Assembly (NCBI RefSeq): GCF_016804325.1
Contig: NZ_CP043627.1
Span: forward strand, 6,851,001-6,915,000
Direction: 5' to 3'
Length of the DNA: 64,000 bases
Source: Methylobacterium aquaticum
Lineage (GTDB): Bacteria; Pseudomonadota; Alphaproteobacteria; Rhizobiales; Beijerinckiaceae
In this document: positions 10,120 through 20,519 of the stretch, in pieces
How positions within the stretch are numbered: position 1 is the stretch's first letter
Layout of the letters: the number at the start of each line of letters is the position of its first letter
Position numbers and translations under genes: made by a program
Notes under the pieces: model-generated
Seen by the model: only the letters and a program-made list of their open reading frames with translations
What the model was told of the DNA's origin: nothing
Database searches by the model: none

Positions 10120-12132
10120 ATGCCGATCCTGACATTTCCCGATGGCGCCACGCGGTCCTTCGACGGCGCCGTGACCGGCCGCACCGTGGTCGAGGGCATC
10201 GCCAAGTCCCTGGCCAAGCGCACCGTGGCGATGGCCATCGACGGCACCGTCCGCGACCTCGACGACACGATCGAGGCGGATGCCCGCATCGAGTTCCTCG
10301 ACCGCACCGACCCGCGGGCGCTGGAGCTGATCCGGCACGATTGCGCCCACGTGCTGGCGGAGGCGGTGCAGTCGCTGTGGCCGGAGACGCAGGTCACGAT
10401 CGGCCCGGTGATCGAGAACGGCTTCTACTACGACTTCCACCGCGAGACCCCGTTCTCGCCGGAGGACTTCCCGGCGATCGAGGCGCGGATGCGCGAGATC
10501 ATCGCCCGCGACGCCCCCTTCACCAAGGAGATCTGGGCCCGCGACGACGTGCGCACGCTGTTCGAGCAGAAGGGCGAGCATTTCAAGGTCGAGCTGGTCG
10601 ACGCGATCCCGCCGGGCGAGGACCTGCGGATCTACCGCCAGGGCGAGTGGTTCGACCTCTGCCGCGGCCCGCACATGACCTCGACGGCCAAGATCGGCAG
10701 CGCCTTCAAGCTGATGAAGGTGGCCGGCGCCTATTGGCGCGGCGATTCGACGAAGCCGATGCTGAGCCGGATCTACGCCACCGCCTGGGCCAACCAAGCC
10801 GATCTCGACGCCTACCTGAACCGCCTCGCCGAGGCCGAGCGCCGCGACCACCGCCGCTTAGGCCGCGAGATGGACCTCTTCCACTTCCAGGAAGAGGGGC
10901 CGGGCGTGGTGTTCTGGCACCCGAAGGGCTGGACCCTGTTCCAGTCGCTGATCGCCTACATGCGCCGGCGCCTGAAGGGCGACTATGCCGAGGTGAACGC
11001 GCCGCAGATCCTCGACAAGGCCCTGTGGGAGACCTCCGGCCACTGGGACTGGTACCGGGAGAACATGTTCGTCACGAAGACCGAGGACGAGCGCGTCTTC
11101 GCGATCAAGCCGATGAACTGTCCCGGCCACGTCCAGATCTTCAAGCACGGCCTGAAGTCGTACCGCGACCTGCCGCTGCGCATGGCCGAGTTCGGCACGG
11201 TCTCGCGCTACGAGCCCTCGGGGGCTTTGCACGGGCTGATGCGGGTGCGGGCCTTCACGCAGGACGACGCCCACGTCTTCTGCACCGAGGACCAGCTCGC
11301 CGCCGAGTGCCTGAAGATCAACGACCTGATCCTCTCGACATACGCCGATTTCGGCTTCGACGAGATCGTGGTGAAGCTCTCGACGCGGCCGGAGAAGCGC
11401 GTCGGATCGGATGCTCTGTGGGACCATGCCGAGGAGGTGATGACCCGGGTGCTCTCCCAGATCGAGGAGCAGTCGGGCGGGCGGATCAAGACCGCGATCA
11501 ACCCCGGCGAGGGCGCCTTCTACGGCCCGAAATTCGAGTACGTGCTGCGCGACGCCATCGGCCGCGACTGGCAATGCGGCACCACGCAGGTCGACTTCAA
11601 CCTGCCGGAGCGGTTCGGCGCGTTCTTCGTCGATGCCGACGGGCAGAAGAAGACCCCGGTGATGGTCCACCGGGCGATCTGCGGCTCGATGGAGCGCTTC
11701 ACCGGCATCCTGATCGAGCATTTCGCCGGCCATTTTCCGCTCTGGCTGGCGCCGCTCCAGGTGGTCGTCGCGACGATCACCGGCGAGGCCGACCCCTATG
11801 CCCGCGAGGTCCTGAAGGCGGCGGATGCCGCGGGCCTGCGGGCCGAGGCCGATCTTCGCAACGAGAAGATCAACTACAAGGTCCGCGAGCATTCCCACGC
11901 CAAGGTGCCGGTGATGCTGGTCGTCGGCCGCAAGGAGGGCGAGGAGCGCACCGTCTCGATCCGCCGCCTCGGCAGCCCGCAGAGCCGCACCCTGCCGCTC
12001 GACCAGGCCTTGGCCGAACTGGTGGCCGAGGCGACCTTCCCGGATCTGCGCCGGGCGCAAGCCGTGGCCGATGCCGTGCCGAGCGAGGGCGTGACGCTCG
12101 ACGGGCAGCACGGCGAAACGCCGGTGCCGTAG
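10120..12132 (+). CDS. thrS: Threonyl-tRNA synthetase
   Basis: A 670-residue class II synthetase. The order is TGS domain (about 1-60), the second editing/SAD domain (about 85-220), the catalytic core, and a C-terminal anticodon-binding domain (about 550-650). The zinc ligand Cys334 sits in KPMNCPGH, and class II motif 2 ([20 protein letters not shown]) and motif 3 ([11 protein letters not shown]) are clear. The editing domain carries [17 protein letters not shown] lies about 13 nt before the ATG. The gene is probably read with or just after yidD, 155 bp upstream. It converges with nhaA across a strong hairpin. Confidence 0.97.
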   Translation: MPILTFPDGATRSFDGAVTGRTVVEGIAKSLAKRTVAMAIDGTVRDLDDTIEADARIEFLDRTDPRALELIRHDCAHVLAEAVQSLWPETQVTIGPVIENGFYYDFHRETPFSPEDFPAIEARMREIIARDAPFTKEIWARDDVRTLFEQKGEHFKVELVDAIPPGEDLRIYRQGEWFDLCRGPHMTSTAKIGSAFKLMKVAGAYWRGDSTKPMLSRIYATAWANQADLDAYLNRLAEAERRDHRRLGREMDLFHFQEEGPGVVFWHPKGWTLFQSLIAYMRRRLKGDYAEVNAPQILDKALWETSGHWDWYRENMFVTKTEDERVFAIKPMNCPGHVQIFKHGLKSYRDLPLRMAEFGTVSRYEPSGALHGLMRVRAFTQDDAHVFCTEDQLAAECLKINDLILSTYADFGFDEIVVKLSTRPEKRVGSDALWDHAEEVMTRVLSQIEEQSGGRIKTAINPGEGAFYGPKFEYVLRDAIGRDWQCGTTQVDFNLPERFGAFFVDADGQKKTPVMVHRAICGSMERFTGILIEHFAGHFPLWLAPLQVVVATITGEADPYAREVLKAADAAGLRAEADLRNEKINYKVREHSHAKVPVMLVVGRKEGEERTVSIRRLGSPQSRTLPLDQALAELVAEATFPDLRRAQAVADAVPSEGVTLDGQHGETPVP

Positions 12133-12136
12133 GACC

Positions 12137-12176
12137 GGGAGGGGGCGAGGCCGGTCGGCCGGCCCCGCCCCCTCCC
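12137..12176. terminator. Bidirectional hairpin between thrS and nhaA
   Basis: GGGAGGGGGCG (12137-12147) pairs perfectly with CGCCCCCTCCC (12166-12176), and the inner loop also pairs partly. It lies in the 51-bp gap between two convergent genes. No T-tract follows, so termination is inferred from position and stem strength. Confidence 0.6.
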
Positions 12177-12183
12177 GCAACGA

Positions 12184-13392
12184 TCAGGACGTCCGCGACT
12201 TGGCAGGCGCGGGCGCAGGCGGGGCCAGCCGCAGCACCAGGGCTCCGGCCGCCATGCAGAGCAGCGAGCCGGCCAGCACGCCGATCTTGGTCTCGGCCTC
12301 CAGTTCGGGACTGTCGGCGAAGGCCAGGAGGCCGATGAACAGGCTCATGGTGAACCCGACCCCGCACAGCAGCGCCACGCCGTAGACCTGAAGCCAGGTC
12401 GCGCGGGCCGGCCGCTGCGCCCAGCCGAGCCTGACCACGCCCAGCACGAACCCGAACACGCCGAGCTGCTTGCCGACGAACAGGCCCAGAGCCACGCCGA
12501 GAGTCACGGGATCGAGCAGCATCGCCGGCTTGAACCCGGCCAGGGACACGCCCGCATTGGCGAAGCCGAAGATCGGCAGGATCAGGAATGCCGACCACGG
12601 ATGGATCGCGTGTTCGAGGATGTGCAGCGGCGAGGTCGGGTCGTCCGGCTTGCCGACGCTGAGGCGCAACGGGATCGTCAGCGCCAGCAGCACGCCGGCG
12701 ATCGTCGCGTGGATGCCGGATTTGAGCACGAACACCCACAGCACCACGCCGAGCAGCAGGTAGGGCCACAGGCGCGCGACGCCGGCCTTGTTGAGCCCGT
12801 AGAGCACGGCGAGCGTCAGGCCGGCGCCCCCGAGCATCGGCAGCGACAGGTCGGCGGTGTAGAAGGCCGCGATGATCAGGACCGCGCCGAGGTCGTCGAT
12901 GATCGCGAGCGCGGTCAGGAAGACCTTGAGTGAGACCGGCACGCGCGAGCCGAGCAAAGCCAGCACCCCGAGGGCGAAGGCGATGTCGGTGGCGGCCGGA
13001 ATCGCCCAGCCGCGCAGGGTCTCCGGGGAATGCCAGTTGATCGCGGTGTAGACCAGCGCCGGCATCATCATGCCGCCCAGCGCCGCGACACCCGGCAGGA
13101 TGCGGTCCGGCCAGGTGCGCAGCCGCCCGTCCAGAACCTCGCGCTTGATCTCGAGGCCGACCAGCAGGAAGAACACCGCCATCAGGGCGTCGTTGATCCA
13201 GTGCAGCAGGCTCAGCGGGCCGAGATAGGCCTTCAGGGCCGCGAAATAGGTATCCGCATAGGCGGAATTGGCGACGACCAGCGCGAGCGCCGCGCTCGCC
13301 ATCAGCACCAGGCCGCCGCTGGCCTCGTTGTGCAGCATGGCGCGCAAGGCCGAGAACGGCCGGCGAATGGGCAGGGGTGCCTGGATCGTCAT
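12184..13392 (-). CDS. nhaA: Na+/H+ antiporter NhaA
   Basis: A 402-residue inner-membrane antiporter that exports Na+ in exchange for H+ under alkaline or salt stress. About 11-12 hydrophobic segments are visible. The ion-binding aspartate pair lies in [16 protein letters not shown], and the family [16 protein letters not shown] segment is intact, as is the [14 protein letters not shown] helix. Length is normal for the family. The last residues are a short Ala/Pro-rich cytoplasmic tail. It is a single gene, convergent with thrS. Confidence 0.96.
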   Translation of the reverse strand: MTIQAPLPIRRPFSALRAMLHNEASGGLVLMASAALALVVANSAYADTYFAALKAYLGPLSLLHWINDALMAVFFLLVGLEIKREVLDGRLRTWPDRILPGVAALGGMMMPALVYTAINWHSPETLRGWAIPAATDIAFALGVLALLGSRVPVSLKVFLTALAIIDDLGAVLIIAAFYTADLSLPMLGGAGLTLAVLYGLNKAGVARLWPYLLLGVVLWVFVLKSGIHATIAGVLLALTIPLRLSVGKPDDPTSPLHILEHAIHPWSAFLILPIFGFANAGVSLAGFKPAMLLDPVTLGVALGLFVGKQLGVFGFVLGVVRLGWAQRPARATWLQVYGVALLCGVGFTMSLFIGLLAFADSPELEAETKIGVLAGSLLCMAAGALVLRLAPPAPAPAKSRTS

Positions 13393-13489
13393 GTCGTCAC
13401 CTTGCGGGTCCGCAGGGGAGGGGGCAGCGGAAACCGCCGATGGTCGGGGATGCCGTCGTCGTGAGCGCGGCCGGGCCGGGGCGGAGCCG

Positions 13490-13690
13490 TCACGAGGGCT
13501 GCGCCGGGGCCGGGGCCGTGGCCAGAGCGTCGCCGGGGCCGATCAGGCGGCCGACCAGCACGAGGCAGACCACGCCGAGGATCGCCACGAGCGCGACCGC
13601 CAGGACGACGTCGGCGGCGCGGACGGTCGCCGGGGCGCGGCGGCTGGCGACCGATGGCCGGAAGCGACGATGGCCGGTCGGACGGGGCAT
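13490..13690 (-). CDS. Small single-pass membrane protein, hypothetical
   Basis: A 66-residue frame: a basic N-terminus ([13 protein letters not shown], about 1-25), one hydrophobic helix of about 20 residues ([20 protein letters not shown]), and an Ala/Pro tail. The ATG at 13690 has GGAGA about 10 nt upstream. A positive start followed by a single helix fits an inner-membrane miniprotein with the N-terminus inside. I do not recognise a family. It could be a chance frame, but the hydrophobic profile and the start favour a gene. Confidence 0.45.
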   Translation of the reverse strand: MPRPTGHRRFRPSVASRRAPATVRAADVVLAVALVAILGVVCLVLVGRLIGPGDALATAPAPAQPS

Positions 13691-13860
13691 GGGCACGGGT
13701 CTCCGCCACTGGCGGCCCGACCAGCGGTAGACATCCTGCAAGCCCCGTCGCGAGGCCGCACACCTTGGCGCCCGTATCCCATCGATCGGCGGCGCGTGCA
13801 ATGGCGCGCGCCAAGCCCGGATGCGGTATGGGGCACGCCCGCCTCGCCCGACCGGACCCC

Positions 13861-13900
13861 ATGTCCTCCCTGAAAACCCGATGTCCTCCCTGAAAACCCG
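13861..13900 (+). repeat. 20-bp tandem duplication across the channel start codon
   Basis: ATGTCCTCCCTGAAAACCCG occurs twice in a row (13861-13880 and 13881-13900). The second copy holds the in-frame start of the ion channel. The first puts an identical ATG 20 bp upstream in another frame, where it would give an 11-codon frame (MSSLKTRCPP plus stop) ending inside the channel gene. Confidence 0.93.
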
Positions 13901-14651
13901 ATTGCAGGCCCTCTACGAGGGCGACACCGACCAGGCGCACCGCTTCCGCTACGCCCTGCTCGCCTTCGACGTCGCGACGATCGCCTTCGTGATCGCGACC
14001 TCGTTCCTGCCGCTCTCGCCCTGGATCCTCGCCCTCGACGGAGTGCTCGGGCTCGGGGTGCTGGCGGATTTCCTCGGCCGCCTGATGATCAGCCGGGCGC
14101 CGGCCCGCGAGTTCCTGCGCCTGAGCACCTGGACGGACGTGGTCGCCATCGCCTCCTTCCTGGCGCCGATGTTCGCGGAGGGCGTCGGCTTCCTGCGCAT
14201 CCTGCGCACGCTGCGCCTGTTGCGCACCTACCAATTGCTCGAGCGCCTGCGCCACGACAGTGCGTTCTTCCGGCGCAACGAGGAGGCGATCCTCGCGGCG
14301 ACCAACCTCGTGGTGTTCGTGTTCGTGATGACCGGCGTGGTCTACGTCACGCAGCACCGCACCAATCCGGCGATCGGCAGCCCGGTCGATGCCCTGTACT
14401 TCACCGTCACGTCGCTGACGACAACCGGCTACGGCGACATCACCCTCCCAGGCACGTCCGGACGGCTGATCTCGGTGTTCGTGATGATCTGCGGCGTGAC
14501 GCTGTTCTTCCGCCTCGCCCAGGTGGTGTTCCGGCCCTACAAGGTGCGCTTCCCCTGCCCGACCTGCGGCCTGCAGCGGCACGAGCCCGATGCCGTGCAT
14601 TGCAAGGCCTGCGGCACGACGCTGAACATTCCCGATGAGGGCGCCGACTGA
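13881..14651 (+). CDS. Voltage-gated potassium channel with C-terminal zinc ribbon
   Basis: A 256-residue six-helix Kv-type channel. The S4-like helix carries regularly spaced arginines (RILRTLRLLRTYQLLERLR), and the selectivity filter is TTTGYGD at residues 180-186, followed by S6. The C-terminus is unusual: CPTC (226-229) and CKAC (241-244) form a predicted zinc ribbon instead of a cyclic-nucleotide-binding domain. The true start is taken as the second of two tandem ATG copies, because only this one is in frame. It is divergent from a small membrane-protein gene. Gating ligand unknown. Confidence 0.92.
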   Translation: MSSLKTRLQALYEGDTDQAHRFRYALLAFDVATIAFVIATSFLPLSPWILALDGVLGLGVLADFLGRLMISRAPAREFLRLSTWTDVVAIASFLAPMFAEGVGFLRILRTLRLLRTYQLLERLRHDSAFFRRNEEAILAATNLVVFVFVMTGVVYVTQHRTNPAIGSPVDALYFTVTSLTTTGYGDITLPGTSGRLISVFVMICGVTLFFRLAQVVFRPYKVRFPCPTCGLQRHEPDAVHCKACGTTLNIPDEGAD

Positions 14652-14785
14652 GACCGCTGCGCCGGGAGGGGGCGTTGCGCGGCGACATGATCGGGGTTCG
14701 ACCCCTGAGCGTGCCGTGTGCGGGTCGGCACGGCGAGCGCGGTCCGGTGGGCGTACCAGATGGCCGGCAAGCCAGGACGCACGCC

Positions 14786-15022
14786 ATGTCCGAGATCGTC
14801 TCCGACGTCACCCGCTACGCCATCCGCCGCGACCGGGCCGGCTGGACGGTCTACGACCTGCGCTCCGGGGCGGTCGCGGTCATCGGCGATGTGCTGCAGA
14901 TCGGGCTCGACCGCGACGAGGCCGAGAGCGTCGCGGAGGCTTTCAGCGATGGGCCGCACGCCTCAGCGCTCGCGGGCGTGCTGCCGCGATTCGCGTGGTT
15001 CCAGGCACCGGCCCGTCCGTGA
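14786..15022 (+). CDS. Small conserved hypothetical protein
   Basis: A 78-residue protein starting MSEIVSDVTRYAIRRDRAGW. It reads like a small soluble alpha/beta protein with the pattern WTVYDLRSGAVAVIGDV and LDRDEAESVAEAFSDG. I do not recognise a named family. The internal ATG at 14786 is preferred over 14675 because the sequence upstream of it looks non-coding and Arg/Gly-rich. No strong ribosome binding site is visible. It lies downstream of the channel gene on the same strand, 134 bp away. Confidence 0.55.
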   Translation: MSEIVSDVTRYAIRRDRAGWTVYDLRSGAVAVIGDVLQIGLDRDEAESVAEAFSDGPHASALAGVLPRFAWFQAPARP

Positions 15023-15080
15023 AAGTGTGCTCGACCGGCGCCGTCTTTCGATCCGGCGGGAATAGCGGAATATCCCGACC

Positions 15081-15199
15081 ACTCACCTCATCCTGAGGTG
15101 CGACCGGAGGGAGCCTCGAAGGAGGGCTCCAGAAGCCTCGGCGATCCCTGGAGCCCTCCTTCGAGGCTCACTTCGTTCGCACCTCAGGATGAGGTGAGT
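15081..15199. repeat. R3 palindromic repeat, copy a
   Basis: Outer arms ACTCACCTCATCCTGAGGTG / CACCTCAGGATGAGGTGAGT pair over about 20 bp, and the inner arms CCTCGAAGGAGGGCTCCAG / CTGGAGCCCTCCTTCGAGG also pair. Similar flanking sequence continues to about 15250. Matching copies are at 47408-47535 and, as a remnant, about 41240-41335. The 311-bp gap to the next gene holds only this repeat and its flanks. Confidence 0.9.
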
Positions 15200-15333
15200 A
15201 GGTAGGAGGATCCTGCCCGCCTCAAGTCTTGGGTAGAAGTCTTGCTCAATCAAGTTGTCAGGATGAGGCTGGAGGACAGGAATCTCGGCTTTCCGGAACG
15301 TCCAAAAATCGGGCCTCTCCCGAAACTGCGAGA

Positions 15334-16089
15334 TCAGGCCCGAAACCCCTCGAACACCATCTGATCGGCATGCGCCCGCGCCAGCCGCACCTGCGCCTCG
15401 GTCCTGACCGTCCAGGTCATCACCGGCATGCGCCCGAGCAGACGGCAGAGATGGGTCGCGGCGTTGGGCAGGTCGTCGACGCGCCAGGACAGGAAGTCCG
15501 GGCGGCTCTCGGAGACATGCAGCAGGTTCGCCAGCCCGTGCCGTTGCGCCTCGGTGAGGGCGGCATAGGCCGGATCGTCGTGGCGGCTCTCCGCCACGAT
15601 CCCGCGGGGAATCCCCGGCGCGAGGTCGGCCAGCGCCCCGACGATCACGGGATCGAACGATTTCAGCGCCACCGGGCCGTCATAGGCGGCGACGATCTCG
15701 GCGGTGCGGTGCGCCAGGGCGAGGTCGCCGTCGTGCCGGGTCTTCACCTCGATCACCAGCGGCGTGCGGCCGGCGATTCTTGCCAAGAACTCCGACAGGG
15801 TCGGGACGCGCTCGGCGCTGCCGAGCACCGTCAATTGCCCGAGGTCGGCGGCGTCGCGCTCGCGCACGAGCCCGTCGGCCCCGGTGAGCCGGCCTAGGCC
15901 GGCATCGTGGAACACCATCGCCTCGCCGTCCCGGCTGAGCTGGACGTCGCACTCGATCGCGTAGCCGCCACCGATCGCGGCCTCGGCGGCGGCGATCGTG
16001 TTCTCGGGAATGCCGGCGGCGCGGTCGTGCAGGCCGCGATGGGCGATCGGGCGGGCGGTCAGCCAGCCGGGGGCGAGGCGCTCGGACAT
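15334..16089 (-). CDS. Glycerophosphodiester phosphodiesterase
   Basis: A 251-residue GDPD-family TIM barrel that hydrolyses deacylated phospholipids to glycerol-3-phosphate and an alcohol. The catalytic pair of histidines is seen in IAHRGLHD and VFHDAGLGR, and metal-binding residues are in PENTIAA and [19 protein letters not shown] and [11 protein letters not shown] are further family blocks. There is no signal peptide, so it is likely cytosolic like UgpQ. It starts 4 bp after the stop of the RidA gene and is probably cotranscribed with it. Confidence 0.93.
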   Translation of the reverse strand: MSERLAPGWLTARPIAHRGLHDRAAGIPENTIAAAEAAIGGGYAIECDVQLSRDGEAMVFHDAGLGRLTGADGLVRERDAADLGQLTVLGSAERVPTLSEFLARIAGRTPLVIEVKTRHDGDLALAHRTAEIVAAYDGPVALKSFDPVIVGALADLAPGIPRGIVAESRHDDPAYAALTEAQRHGLANLLHVSESRPDFLSWRVDDLPNAATHLCRLLGRMPVMTWTVRTEAQVRLARAHADQMVFEGFRA

Positions 16090-16093
16090 GATT

Positions 16094-16567
16094 CTATCGG
16101 ATCTCGAACAGGCCCTCGACCTCGACCACGGCGTCGAGGGGAAGCTCCGCGACGCCGATCGTCGAGCGAGCGTGGCGGCCGCGCTCGCCCAGCACCTGCA
16201 CCATCAGGTCGGAGGCGCCGTTCATCACGCCCGCGATGGCCGAGAAGCCCGGCGCCGCGTTGATGAAGCCGCCGAGCCGCAGGCAGGACACCACCGCGTC
16301 GTCGAGGTTGCCGGCCGCCGCGCGCAGCTGCGCCAGCACGTTGAGGGCGCAGTGCCGCGCCGCCTCGGCGGCCAGCTCCGGCGACACCGCGCCGCCGACC
16401 TTGCCCTTGTGGGCCGGGTCGATCTGGCCGTCGGCGCCGAAGGGCAGCTGGCCCGAGATGATCACCAGATTGCCGCTGCGCTGGAAGCCGACATAGTTCG
16501 CCACGGGGGCCGCGGCCGGCGGCAGGGTGAAGCCGAGCTCCTTCAGGCGGTCGAGGGTCGCGCTCAT
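16094..16567 (-). CDS. RidA/YjgF-family protein
   Basis: A 157-residue member of the RidA superfamily, close to the YjgF-like subgroup that includes longer, less studied members. The trimeric barrel motif is visible in [28 protein letters not shown], and the C-terminal [17 protein letters not shown]. The Arg residue that defines true RidA deaminases (usually in a R-x-C/A-I-x-V motif near the C-terminus) is replaced around RHARSTIGV, so enamine deaminase activity is not assured. GGGAGA precedes the ATG. It heads a two-gene operon with the GDPD gene. Confidence 0.88.
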   Translation of the reverse strand: MSATLDRLKELGFTLPPAAAPVANYVGFQRSGNLVIISGQLPFGADGQIDPAHKGKVGGAVSPELAAEAARHCALNVLAQLRAAAGNLDDAVVSCLRLGGFINAAPGFSAIAGVMNGASDLMVQVLGERGRHARSTIGVAELPLDAVVEVEGLFEIR

Positions 16568-16754
16568 CGGTCCAATCTCCCACCAGGCCCGTCCGCTCGC
16601 CGCGTCGGGGCCGGTTCGTCGTCCCCGCGGCACAGGGCACCGCGGCGCGGCCGAGACCGGCCGCCCGAGGGTCTGTGCCCCGAAGGAAGTCCGGCCGCAA
16701 CCCCGGGCGGGGCGATGTGGCGGTGTCATCTCGGCGTCATCTTCATCGACGGCG

Positions 16755-16782
16755 TTGACAGGGCGCGCTCGTTCCATAGTAT
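16755..16782 (+). promoter_or_regulatory. Sigma-70-type promoter of argD
   Basis: TTGACA (16755-16760), a 16-bp spacer and TAGTAT (16777-16782) form a near-consensus housekeeping promoter, about 77 bp before the argD start. It lies in the divergent gap between RidA and argD. Confidence 0.72.
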
Positions 16783-16858
16783 CCGCGCGCGCCGCCCTTC
16801 GAGGCGGCGCTTTGCTTTCCGGTCGACCGACCCACTCGACCGCGACGGAGACGAGATC

Positions 16859-18052
16859 GTGACCTCCTCGCTGCTGCCGACCTACGCCCGGGCCAAGGTG
16901 TCCTTCGAGCGCGGTGAGGGCGCTTGGCTCATCGCCCGAGACGGCTCGCGATACCTCGATTTCGGCGCCGGCATCGCGGTCAACTCGGTCGGCCACGGCC
17001 ATCCGCATCTCGTCGCCGCGCTGACCGAGCAGGCCCAGAAGGTCTGGCACGTCTCGAACCTGTTCGAGGTGCCGGAGGCCGAGCGGCTGGCCCAGCGCCT
17101 GACCGAGGCGAGCTTCGCCGACGTGGTGTTCTTCGCCAATTCCGGTGCCGAGGCCAACGAGGCCTGCATCAAGATGGCGCGCAAGTACCACGCCGCCGGC
17201 GGCCATCCGGAGCGCTACCGGATCGTCACCTTCGAGGGCGCCTTCCACGGCCGCACGCTCGCCACCATCGCGGCCGGCGGCCAGCAGAAGTATATCGACG
17301 GCTTCGGCCCGAAGGTCGACGGGTTCGACCAGGTGCCGTTCGGCGACCTCGAGGCCCTGAAGACCGCGATCACGCCCGAGACCGCCGCCCTGATGATCGA
17401 GCCGATCCAGGGCGAGGGCGGCCTGCGGGTCGTCTCGCACGAGTGGCTGCGCACCCTGCGGGCTCTGTGCGACGAGCACGGCCTCCTGCTCATCATGGAC
17501 GAGGTCCAGACCGGCATCGGCCGGACCGGCAAGCTCTTCGCCCATGAATGGTCGGGCGTGACGCCGGACATCCTGTCCTCGGCCAAGGGCCTCGGCGGCG
17601 GCTTCCCCGTCGGCGCCTGCCTCGCCACCCGCGAGGCCGCCCGCGGCATGGTGGTGGGCAGCCACGGCACCACCTTCGGCGGCAACCCGCTCGCCATGGC
17701 GGTGGCCAATGCCGTGCTCGACATCGTGCTCGCCCCCGGCTTCCTCGACCAGGTGCGCCAGACCGGCCTGCTTTTGAAGCAGCGGCTCGCCGCCCTCAAG
17801 GACCGCCACCCGGACGTCGTCGACGAGATCCGCGGCGAGGGCCTGATGACCGGCCTGCGCCTCCTCGTGCCGAACACCGATTTCGCCGCCGCCGCCCGGG
17901 ACGAGCACCTGCTCGTCATCCCGGCCGGCGACAACGTCGTGCGCCTGCTGCCGCCGCTGATCATCGGCGAGGCCGAGGTGAGCGCGGCGCTGGACAAGCT
18001 GGAGGCGGCCTGCGCCGCCATGGAGACGAGGGGCCGGAAGGCCGCCGAGTGA
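16859..18052 (+). CDS. argD: Acetylornithine aminotransferase
   Basis: A 397-residue class III PLP aminotransferase for the fourth step of arginine synthesis. The PLP lysine is Lys243 in [11 protein letters not shown], with [11 protein letters not shown] upstream and the cofactor-phosphate [13 protein letters not shown] loop. The GTG at 16859 is chosen because GGAGA lies 7 nt upstream and the family starts here. It overlaps argF by one base (TGATG), giving tight coupling. The promoter at 16755-16782 fits it well. The enzyme could also serve as succinyldiaminopimelate aminotransferase, as in related bacteria. Confidence 0.95.
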   Translation: MTSSLLPTYARAKVSFERGEGAWLIARDGSRYLDFGAGIAVNSVGHGHPHLVAALTEQAQKVWHVSNLFEVPEAERLAQRLTEASFADVVFFANSGAEANEACIKMARKYHAAGGHPERYRIVTFEGAFHGRTLATIAAGGQQKYIDGFGPKVDGFDQVPFGDLEALKTAITPETAALMIEPIQGEGGLRVVSHEWLRTLRALCDEHGLLLIMDEVQTGIGRTGKLFAHEWSGVTPDILSSAKGLGGGFPVGACLATREAARGMVVGSHGTTFGGNPLAMAVANAVLDIVLAPGFLDQVRQTGLLLKQRLAALKDRHPDVVDEIRGEGLMTGLRLLVPNTDFAAAARDEHLLVIPAGDNVVRLLPPLIIGEAEVSAALDKLEAACAAMETRGRKAAE

Positions 18053-18999
18053 TGAATGCGCCCCTGAAGATCGCGCCGGCCCCCCGGCATTTCCTCGACC
18101 TGACCGATTTCAGCGGCACCGAGCTGCGCACGGTCCTCGATGCCTGCGCCGACCTGAAGCGCCGCCGTCGCCGGGGCGAGCCCCCGGCCGAGCGTCCGCT
18201 CGCCGGCAAGTTCCTCGGCATGGTGTTCGACAAGCCCTCGACCCGCACCCGCGTCTCCTTCGACGTGGCGATGCGGGAGCTGGGCGGCGAGACCCTGATG
18301 CTCACCGGCCGGGAGATGCAGCTCGGCCGCGGCGAGACCGTCGCCGACACCGCCCGGGTCCTGTCGCGCTACATCGACGCCATCATGATCCGCATCCTCG
18401 ACCACGGCATGATGCTGGAACTGGCCGAATACGCCACCATCCCGGTCATCAACGGCCTGACGAAGGATTCGCACCCGTGCCAGATCATGGCCGACGTGCT
18501 GACCTTCGAGGAGCATCGCGGGCCGATCAAGGGCCGCACCGTGGCCTGGTCGGGCGATTCCAACAACGTGCTGGCCTCCTGGGCCCATGCCGCGGCGCGG
18601 TTCGACTTCACGCTCAACGTCGCCTGCCCGTCGGAGATGCCGGTGCCGGAGAGCCTGATCGCCCGCGCCAAGGCCGAGGGCGCCGTGCTCAACGTCACCA
18701 CCGATCCGTTCGAGGCGGTGGCGGGGGCCGACGCGGTCGTGACCGATTGCTGGGTCTCGATGGGCGACGAGGACGAGGCGCACCGCCACAACCTGCTGAT
18801 GCCCTACCAGGTCAACGGCCGGCTGATGGCCGCCGCCGCCAAGGATGCGGTGTTCATGCACTGCCTGCCGGCCCATCGCGGCGAGGAGGTCACCGCCGAG
18901 GTGATCGACGGGCCGCAATCGGTGGTGTTCGACGAGGCCGAGAACCGGCTGCACGCGCAGAAGGGTATTCTGGCCTGGTGCCTCGGCGCCGTTTCCTGA
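18052..18999 (+). CDS. argF: Ornithine carbamoyltransferase
   Basis: A 315-residue enzyme that makes citrulline from ornithine and carbamoyl phosphate. The carbamoyl-phosphate loop STRTR is at residues 63-67, HPCQ is present, ornithine binding is shown by DCWVSMGDE, and HCLPAHR carries the active-site Cys271. Length is typical. The ATG overlaps the argD stop. The strict argD-argF-hslO order seen here is common in Hyphomicrobiales; the hslO gene follows after a 415-bp gap containing an R2 repeat. Confidence 0.96.
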   Translation: MNAPLKIAPAPRHFLDLTDFSGTELRTVLDACADLKRRRRRGEPPAERPLAGKFLGMVFDKPSTRTRVSFDVAMRELGGETLMLTGREMQLGRGETVADTARVLSRYIDAIMIRILDHGMMLELAEYATIPVINGLTKDSHPCQIMADVLTFEEHRGPIKGRTVAWSGDSNNVLASWAHAAARFDFTLNVACPSEMPVPESLIARAKAEGAVLNVTTDPFEAVAGADAVVTDCWVSMGDEDEAHRHNLLMPYQVNGRLMAAAAKDAVFMHCLPAHRGEEVTAEVIDGPQSVVFDEAENRLHAQKGILAWCLGAVS

Positions 19000-19017
19000 G
19001 CACCCGACAACCTCCTG

Positions 19018-19155
19018 GTCATTCCGGGGCCGCGAAAGCGGAGCCCGGAATCCAGACACTCGGTTCTTGGCGAACGAAGCGGACCGGTGCCCGCCTTTTC
19101 CTGATCCATCCGCGGTTCTGGATCCCGGGCTCCGCTTTCGCGGCACCGGGATGAC
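19018..19155. repeat. R2 palindromic repeat, copy a
   Basis: Left arm GTCATTCCGGGGCCGCGAAAG and right arm ending CTTTCGCGGCACCGGGATGAC are inverted. The inner CCCGGAATCCAGA and TCTGGATCCCGGG parts also pair. Related copies are at 34087-34250, 57179-57318 and, interrupted, about 41155-41437. It could fold into a long hairpin downstream of argF. Confidence 0.9.
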
Positions 19156-19414
19156 GCGGAGGGTGTGGGGTCCCGGGGAGACCTGCCGGGAAGGCTCCCG
19201 CCGGCCCCGGGTGACAACCCCTTCGAAAACATCGGTCAGGCCACCATATGGCGGCATACGCCGGTCTCTCGCCGCGGCGTCTCCCGCTCCATGCTTCCGT
19301 GTGCCCGCTCTCTCCGAGCGCCTGCGCGGCGGTCCGCGCGGAAGGCGCCTCGCCGGGAGACCTTCATCATTGGCGCGAGAGCCGGCCTTCAGGCTTGCCG
19401 GCGGCGGTGAGAGC

Positions 19415-20425
19415 ATGTCCGAGATCACTCCTTCCCCATCCTCCGAGGGCCGCGACGACGCGATCCTACCCTTCGCCGTCGAGCCCCTCGACGTGCGCGG
19501 CCGCATCGTGCGCCTCGGCCCCTCGGTCGACACCATCCTGCGCCGGCACGGCTATCCCGGGACGGTGGCGCGTCTCCTCGGCGAGGCCGCGGCGCTGACG
19601 GTGCTGCTCGGCTCCTCGCTGAAGTTCCAGGGCCGGTTCCAGCTCCAGACCAAGTCCGACGGCCCGGTCGACATGGTGGTGGTGGATTTCGAGGCGCCCG
19701 ACCGGGTGCGCGCCACCGCCCGCTTCGATGCCGGCCGCGTCGCCGAGGCCGGTCCCCGCGCCGGCACCGCCGATCTCCTCGGCCGCGGCCATCTCGCGAT
19801 GACCATCGACCAGGGCTCGGTGCAGAGCCGCTACCAGGGCGTGGTCGCGCTCGAAGGCCAGGGCTTCGAGGAAGCGGCGCACCAGTATTTCCGCCAGTCG
19901 GAGCAGATCCCGACCCGGGTCCGCCTCGCCGTCGCCGAGCAGATCGAGGGCGGGGGAGAGGCTCACGGCAACTCCTGGCGTGCCGGCGGCCTGCTGATGC
20001 AGTTCCTGCCGCACTCGCCCGACCGGGCGCGGCTGGCCGACCTGCCGCCCGGCGACCTGCCGGAGGGGCACGCGCTCCTCGACGAGAGCCGGCAGGAGGA
20101 CGACGCCTGGGTCGAGGCTAAGTCCCTGGTGGCGACGATCGAGGACCACGAACTCGTCGATCCGACCGTCTCGAGCGAGCGCCTGCTCTACCGCCTGTTC
20201 CACGAGCGCGGCGTGCGGGTGTTCGAGGCCCAAGGGGTCCACGAGGCCTGCCGCTGCTCGCGCGAGCGGGTGATGGGCATGGTGCGCAACTTCTCGCCCG
20301 AGGAGCGCCGCGACATCGTCGGCGAGGATGGCCGGATCGGCATCACCTGCGAGTTCTGCTCGCGCCACTACGACCTCGATCCCGCCGAGGTCGAAGCCGA
20401 GATCGCCGCCGACCCGCAGGCCTGA
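19415..20425 (+). CDS. hslO: Redox-regulated chaperone Hsp33
   Basis: A 336-residue holdase that is activated when its zinc centre is oxidised. The four zinc cysteines are Cys279 and Cys281 (ACRCSRERV) and Cys312 and Cys315 (CEFC). The N-terminal chaperone core contains LGEAAALTVLLGSSLKF. I chose the ATG at 19415 because family homology begins with the SEITPS/ILPFAVEPLDVRGR region and the upstream part is R2 repeat and Arg-rich filler. It is separated from argF by the repeat, so it probably has its own promoter. Confidence 0.95.
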   Translation: MSEITPSPSSEGRDDAILPFAVEPLDVRGRIVRLGPSVDTILRRHGYPGTVARLLGEAAALTVLLGSSLKFQGRFQLQTKSDGPVDMVVVDFEAPDRVRATARFDAGRVAEAGPRAGTADLLGRGHLAMTIDQGSVQSRYQGVVALEGQGFEEAAHQYFRQSEQIPTRVRLAVAEQIEGGGEAHGNSWRAGGLLMQFLPHSPDRARLADLPPGDLPEGHALLDESRQEDDAWVEAKSLVATIEDHELVDPTVSSERLLYRLFHERGVRVFEAQGVHEACRCSRERVMGMVRNFSPEERRDIVGEDGRIGITCEFCSRHYDLDPAEVEAEIAADPQA

Positions 20426-20519
20426 CGCTGCGAAAGGGAGGGGGCGAGGGAACTTTTCGCACCGCAACCGACTCATATTCCGCCCGAGCATGTCGGGCGT
20501 CTGATGCCGGAGCCGTTCG

